Below, one piece after another: positions 58,491 through 64,000 of a DNA stretch of 64,000 nucleotides. The position numbers and the translations under genes were made by a program. The stretch comes from Thuidium tamariscinum (taxonomy: Eukaryota > Streptophyta > Bryopsida > Hypnales > Thuidiaceae): NCBI GenBank assembly GCA_947034885.2, contig OX344753.2:16368001-16432000 (forward strand). Reading direction: 5' to 3'. The notes under the pieces were generated by a model that was not told the origin of the DNA, did no database searches, and saw nothing but the letters and a program-made list of their open reading frames with translations. Position 1 is the stretch's first letter. Every line of letters starts with the position of its first letter.

Positions 58491-60876
58491 AAAATGAGCA
58501 TGTAGACGGTGAGTGTTTGAAAAAGCTTAGTATGACTTGTTGATTAATTGGATGAATTGGATGGAAGATCTATGCATACTTAAAATGTAATTTTTGTTTA
58601 TTTTTCAATGATGTAAATTATCTATGATTGTACATTAATGGAAAATTTTAAATGTCCAATGATGAAGGTTTTTGAAATGAACAATTTACAAAATCTTTAG
58701 AATCTTCATTTTCAAAGAACTTTGACAATGCAATAGATTGCAAAATGTATCAATCATGTGTTTGTATCTTTGTTATAATTCTATAAAAATTTCCACATTT
58801 GAATGATTTCATACCTAGTCATATTTCTAGTCAAATAAAAGAAGAAAAAATTTAATTCTATTAGAAAAATTCTAAATCTAGGAAGACTTCTAATTTCACA
58901 TAAATTTAAAAATCTATGAAATTCTAAATTCTCTAACCCTAATCTCATACTCTACAACAAAAAAGAATATATGAATAATCTTGAATCACACAACAAAGAA
59001 AAAAATATACTAAATCAAATAATTTGGATTAGGTGTACACTATTCACCAAAAAATATCAATTCAAAATATGAATCATAGCATTATGTAAAAACTTGTAAG
59101 CATGGAAATTAAAAGTATCTAAATTGCAAATCAAAGTCTTGAAAATGTTATTTATGAGGTCTATTACCTAACAATAAAACAAAGTTAAATTGCCTAGTCA
59201 TTCCATTATTGACCTTGTTCAATATGTAACACTAATAAGCTTCAAGGTAATAAAGTTGCTTCATGATGAACTACATTGTCAAAATTCTTGAAGTCAACTA
59301 CACCAATTTATCCTGATTATATGAGTAATCTTAAGACAATAATTTACCAAATTGAAGTTCCACTATTTTGAATTAGAATTATTATAGTATTGTATGAATC
59401 TCTACAAGAATGTAATATTTTAGTGATAGAATGACATATATATTATATGAATTATTTAGTCAATGTATTATATGAAGTTGTTGAGCACTATAACTCAAAA
59501 ATTACAAACTTTAATAATTTTGCACTATTGACAAGACAAATGATCTAACTTCAAAGTTTATTTACAAAATGAAAACTGTTTGACAAGCAAAGAAGTAATA
59601 AAAAAAATTCAATTAGTCGATATGATATAGTTTTATTTGTCTATGAGAATTGCGCTTATGACATAATGCAACTACGTGAATGAATACTTGATCTTGGTTT
59701 TTTTAAATCATACAATTAATTACTTGTTTAGACTTTATAAAGAAGGATTTTTACATTTTGAAATTAGTAGTTTACTAATTTTTTTTCTATGTTACCAAGC
59801 AAGATCTTTGTTCATGCTATAGATCAAATTCTAAGATTTTGAGGTTAAAATATTCTTAAAAAGAAAAATAAGCTTTAATAAATTTGACATTTCTAATAAA
59901 AATTATTAGAAAAATGTGGTAAAACATGTGATATCATAACATGTACTAGGGAATCAAATATATATATGAATGGTCACACCTCAATATACAAGATTACAAG
60001 GTTATGAAAACATGAAATAACATATACATAGCCCTTGAGATATAAGGAAGAGCACGCAAATATTAAGCCAAGTTTCTCGTTAGTAGTAGTGAAGAACATC
60101 ATCGTGGGTGACTTGTATTTTTATTATTAAGTCAAATGTGTGTATGCCAAACTCACAAATGATGTCTTTCTAGTATATTTGGCAATTCCTACATTCTTGC
60201 TCTTCATTTGAACTTGAATATTGCAAATGATCACTTTTGAATTTAAACCAAATAATGAAATAAAAAAATTTGAATGTAATTTGTACTCAAATATCAAAAT
60301 TCTCTAAAAATGAAAAACTATTGTTTGAACATTGGACTGAGCATTGGATTTAAATATTACCATGGTCTATTGATTTCTATTCATAAGATGACATTGAATT
60401 TTTATTTGCACTATAACATTCTTGACTATAACTAATTTATAAATCTAGGTAACTTTTTGGATCTAGTTTTAGATTAGTAATTTGGAATCTTCCCTAATGC
60501 ATTTGTAAACTTTATGATTTGAGAAGATATGTGAATTGTCTTTGAAAAAGAAAGTAAAATAATTATCACTCAAATTTAGTTGCAATATAGAACAAACAAA
60601 GCAAAAAATATTTAGAAAGATTACTTAGTTATAGGCTCCATCTTTTAGGTGCTCTAAGATCAAATGATTAACCTAAAATAACTGAAAGGACGTTCTATGT
60701 CTTCTACACTAAATAGGGGTTTTAAAAGGCCCTATACTAATTATTCAACATTTTACACTATATAAATATCTACCTTAGTTGTACATCAATTGTTATTGAA
60801 GTGTATAGTTGTATATCATGTTTCAAACACCTATAATTTTCTAGAATAAGTCCTTTTAATTTTTTGGTCTTGTTAA
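58491..60876. other. AT-rich intergenic DNA, nothing recognised
   Basis: No open frame above 60 codons, no bounded repeat seen. Confidence 0.5.
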
Positions 60877-61805
60877 CCTCTAAAAACCCATTGTCCCCTT
60901 GGAGGACAATTTGGACTTTGGGTAGGTTCCAATGACCTCAATTTTTAGTGAAACTTTTTGAAGCTTTCTCGTAAGATAGGAAAACTGATTAGCTTTGTGG
61001 GAATATAATTTTTATTTCAATTGGTGCCTAGGAGCAAAAGCTATACCACAAAAAGCCCACATCTTAACTTAATGGGCAGAAAAATAAATCCACAAAAATT
61101 CGAAATTAAATTTCTAAACTTTTTTTAATCTTATAGATTATATTTTTGTCTATGTGTAAAGCTTTGATTCATTCCATTTGGATTAGTTATGTGAAAGTTA
61201 TGAACAATCTTGTTTTTCGGGCAGTTTGAGCATCTTCTTAAAAAAATAACTTATAGGATTCATTTCTGAATGCAATTTTTACATTTTTTTCAAAAAAAAA
61301 TTGCTTGAAAAGGTTTAATTTTATTGCTAGAACAATCTCACCATTGGGATTATTGTATTTCAATTCCATCTTAGAGCTATTAATGATTTAATTTTTCTCT
61401 TTCAATCTTGGACCTACTTCTATTTAGTAATTTTTTAAAGAATGATAATCAAACATTTTTTTGGGAAATTTTTTTCCTAGAATTTTAACTCAATTCTTAA
61501 AGACAATTTTTTTTAATTCAAAGTCCATAGTGCAAAAAAATTCAACAAATGGCAATCAAAGTCATTTGAAATTGTAGGATAGTGTTTAAAATAACTATAT
61601 TTTCCAACTTTGAATGCTCATATCTTCCAATCTATACAGTCAAACTTCATGAAATTTTTACTACATGACCTTAGACAAACAAAGTACAAGATTCTACAAT
61701 TAGATTCTATAAAAACACTTTTGGGGTTCTTTTGGATGAACGTAGCAAAAATGGCAGTTTTGAATGGTTTTTGATAAAAGAAAAATGGCCTTGGTCCTTT
61801 AGGGG
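60877..61805 (+). mobile_element. TTAA-flanked DNA element, copy C
   Basis: 929 bp, TTAA at 60873-60876 and a mutated TTAG at 61806-61809. Ends CCTCTAAAAACCC and, inverted, CCCCTAAAGGACC. Same orientation as copy B and the same full length as copy A, including the ATTGTCCCC..GGAGGACAAT subterminal palindrome. No transposase. Confidence 0.75.
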
Positions 61806-61913
61806 TTAGGACCCCTATTCAATATAGAAGGTTTTGCAAAGATCTTGAAGAGGGAGAAAAATGTTTTTTTATTCCATTTACTTTAAAAGGACTTGCCTAA
61901 TTTCAATGAAAGG

Positions 61914-61920
<7 letters not shown>

Positions 61921-61977
<57 letters not shown>
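61921..61977. repeat. (TA)n microsatellite
   Basis: An uninterrupted run of about 28 TA dinucleotides. Flanking 61806-62571 is AT-rich without a gene. Confidence 0.95.
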
Positions 61978-61979
<2 letters not shown>

Positions 61980-62571
61980 TCACTTTACAATATGTTTTGA
62001 CTTTCTTCTACAATAAATGAGACAAATCTATGGATCATTGAAAATTTATTTTTGGTGATTTGTGCTCTTTTCGATGGATTTGAATTTAAACCATCAAGAA
62101 AGTGTCCTTTTTGAATTTGAGCCCAACTAAAGCAAATAAGTTTTGTTGAGCCTTGTTCATCATCCAATTTGAGTTTTTGGAAAATTTCAAAAACTGAATA
62201 GTTAATGAAGTTTGAATTTTGGATCTATTATTGTGGAATGCTAATTTTCTAATTCTAAAATGTCATAGTAAATTTTTTTGCACCTCATTATTTCAAAGTA
62301 TAATACATATTGTTGGAGAATTTTTTTAATTTTTAAAACATATATTGTACTAGTATTTGATATAAATTTTTCTTAAAATTTTTCTTGAAGAATTTGAAGA
62401 AATTACCAAAATTTCTTAAATTTTCATGACTTATAAAAGATATGTAATGCTTTTTGTTCATATACAGTTGTTAAATGGGAACAAACACAAAGAAAATTGT
62501 AGGGTTTGAAGAAGTGGTCAAAGAGAAGTCGTCTTGTCTATAATCAAAAACAATGTTAAAGACATTTGTTC

Positions 62572-62710
62572 CATTAGATGAAATTTGAGTCCTCCAAAGG
62601 ATTGTTTTCAGGTCTGTTCTTGTAATAGTCCTGAAAACGGTTAGCCAATAGATGAAATTTGAGGGCATTAGGAGACTGTGAGTTCCTAGACTACAGGAAT
62701 GCAGTTTCTG
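62572..62710. mobile_element. CATTAG-ended MITE fragments truncated by the gypsy LTR
   Basis: CATTAGATGAAATTTGAGTC to about 62648 matches one end of the family. A second end-like block follows (TAGATGAAATTTGAGGGCAT, then GAGACTGTGAGTTCC and GCAGTTTCTG) and stops exactly where the LTR begins at 62711. Confidence 0.6.
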
Positions 62711-63104
62711 TGTCAGAACCTGTGACAAATCTCCTGTCGACGCTCCAACTTTCAACTTCCAGTTCTTTGCGTTGCTCCCTCTCGATCCGACCTGCAAGGA
62801 TTCACCCAGCCCATGGATCCCCTTCCTCATATCGAGCGTTACCAATTAGTCAAGCAAATGGCTTAAACACCAATAGTTTATCCAAGAATTGCAACGTAAG
62901 CCAAAGGAGCAAGGATCAGCAGAGGTTCATAATATTAACAAAATGCGAGATGAGAGACACGATCCTCTCACTGTCCTTTAGAGGAAACTAGGATCATCCT
63001 AAACCCTAACTTCCCTAACCGCATGAAAGGTGTAATTGTTCTCATCTAATTCCCCTCCTAGCCTTAGTTGTCATGCAGTCCAGATGTATGATAGAGTCAT
63101 AACA
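62711..63104 (-). repeat. 3' LTR of a Ty3/gypsy element
   Basis: 394 bp, TGTCAGAACC... to ...GAGTCATAACA on the plus strand. Read on the coding strand it begins TGTTATGACTC and ends GGTTCTGACA. It directly abuts the polyprotein stop codon and the polypurine tract AAAGAGGGGG. Confidence 0.75.
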
Positions 63105-64000
63105 TTACCCCCTCTTTGAGGTTCGATGTTGTGGTCCTGGTGCATCAGGGTGTCGTTGATGAAATTTCTTGACAATGTTCGGAGTGTTCTGTAAATGGTG
63201 GGCTGGTTCCCAAAAATTTTGATCCTGATCATATCCTCGCCATGAGACTAAGTATTGAAGTTTGCGTCCTCGGCCGCGGAACCGAGAGTCTAATATGCTT
63301 CGAACCTCCCATTCAATATCTCCTGCTGGTGTCACCACTGGCGGTGGAGGTTGTTGCTTACGGGTAGAAATTGTATCTTGCCGATATGGTTCTAGAAGTG
63401 ATACATGAAAAACGTTGTGAATTCGAAGTGTTTGTGGGAGTTGCAGCCGATATACTAGATCTGATAATTTATCTGTAATAGGGAAGGGTCCCAAAAACTT
63501 TGGCTCTAATTTTTTAGAGGGTGCCGTTGTGGAAATATGGTCATGTCGGAGAAGTACTTTGTCACCAATATGAAATTGAGGTTGTTGTTGGACATGTCGG
63601 TCATAATGTCTCTTTGCTTGATCTCCTGCAATCTTAATGGCAATTCTTATGTCTTCATGAACTTCTTGTAAAAGACGGATCCTTTCTTCAGCTGCTGGTA
63701 CTATGGAGGTAGTAGTTGGTGTAAAGGATAGTGTGGGATTGTACCCGTATGTGGCATAAAACGGCGAATATCCTGTAGCCGAATAGAGAGAGTTGTTATA
63801 AACAAACTCAGCTATAGGTAAGAGGTCATACCAGTCATCTTGTCTGCGATTGGTAAAAATTATGAGAATTTGTTCGAGAGTTTGATTGACCCGCTCCGTT
63901 TGGCCGTCGGTCTGGGGATGAAATGCTGTGGAAGGAAGAGGGCGAATTCGAAGAAGATCATATAACCTTTGTATAAACTTTGACACAAATACCGGTCCTC
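63105..64000 (-). CDS. Ty3/gypsy chromovirus polyprotein, integrase C terminus (partial)
   Basis: Open from the right edge of the window to a TAA at 63107-63105, about 298 residues visible; the 5' part lies outside. It begins at the integrase block GPVFVSKF. HPQTDGQTERVNQ carries the catalytic Glu. Then come the C-terminal GPF module (KFLGPFPI...YRLQLP...HNVFHVSLLEPY) and a chromodomain (EWEVRSILDSR...YLVSWRGY...FWEP). The chromodomain places it among the chromoviruses, which use it to direct insertion to marked chromatin. Unlike the copia element this frame is uninterrupted, so it could be a young copy. The last codons (TCA AAG AGG GGG TAA) overlap the polypurine tract. Confidence 0.92.
   Translation of the reverse strand, partial: GPVFVSKFIQRLYDLLRIRPLPSTAFHPQTDGQTERVNQTLEQILIIFTNRRQDDWYDLLPIAEFVYNNSLYSATGYSPFYATYGYNPTLSFTPTTTSIVPAAEERIRLLQEVHEDIRIAIKIAGDQAKRHYDRHVQQQPQFHIGDKVLLRHDHISTTAPSKKLEPKFLGPFPITDKLSDLVYRLQLPQTLRIHNVFHVSLLEPYRQDTISTRKQQPPPPVVTPAGDIEWEVRSILDSRFRGRGRKLQYLVSWRGYDQDQNFWEPAHHLQNTPNIVKKFHQRHPDAPGPQHRTSKRG

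Overview
The window looks like a nuclear scaffold of a land plant or close relative. The evidence is a plant-type eIF(iso)4G gene pair, an eight-exon gene for a WD40-like protein that I know only from plants, a chromodomain Ty3/gypsy element, a Ty1/copia element and many MITE-like repeats. Gene density is very low (three genes in 64 kb). The genes are GC-richer islands in AT-rich, repeat-derived DNA. I lean towards a seed-free plant because both eIF(iso)4G genes are intronless and GC-rich and because of the copia primer site described below. I cannot name a species.

Layout: 1-2.75 kb is a moderately GC-rich stretch with splice-like signals but no gene I recognise. 2.77-19.2 kb is AT-rich repeat DNA: a dispersed ~0.6 kb repeat, a G-poor stretch full of AATTAGAC-like motifs, several MITE families and two elements flanked by TTAA. 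20.1-23.7 kb is the eight-exon WD40-like gene, whose exons join in one open frame of 463 codons. 24.5-37.3 kb is more repeat DNA: foldbacks, a ~286 bp tandem array split by an element with an 8 bp target duplication, and a 204 bp tandem duplication. 38.2-40.7 kb (+) and 57.6-55.1 kb (-) hold two convergent eIF(iso)4G genes. Between them lie a TTAA element, MITEs, a decayed copia element (45.4-50.8 kb) with two further insertions nested in it, and a ~1 kb TIR element. 58-62.7 kb is AT-rich with a third TTAA element, and 62.7-64 kb is the 3' end of a chromodomain gypsy element on the minus strand that runs off the window.

The strongest biological signal is the eIF(iso)4G pair. From one base (38562 / 57251) exactly to the stop codon, 2165 bp are colinear without indels and differ at about four positions, while the first ~120 codons, which carry the eIF4E-docking motif, and both flanks are clearly diverged. 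This is the pattern expected of recent ectopic gene conversion between inverted paralogs.

The strongest mobile-element signals are three. One is a TTAA-inserting element family whose unoccupied site survives in a sister MITE at 9147-9150. Another is a CATTAG-ended MITE family whose paralogous empty site shows no target duplication. The third is a copia element primed by the anticodon half of initiator tRNA-Met rather than by its 3' end.
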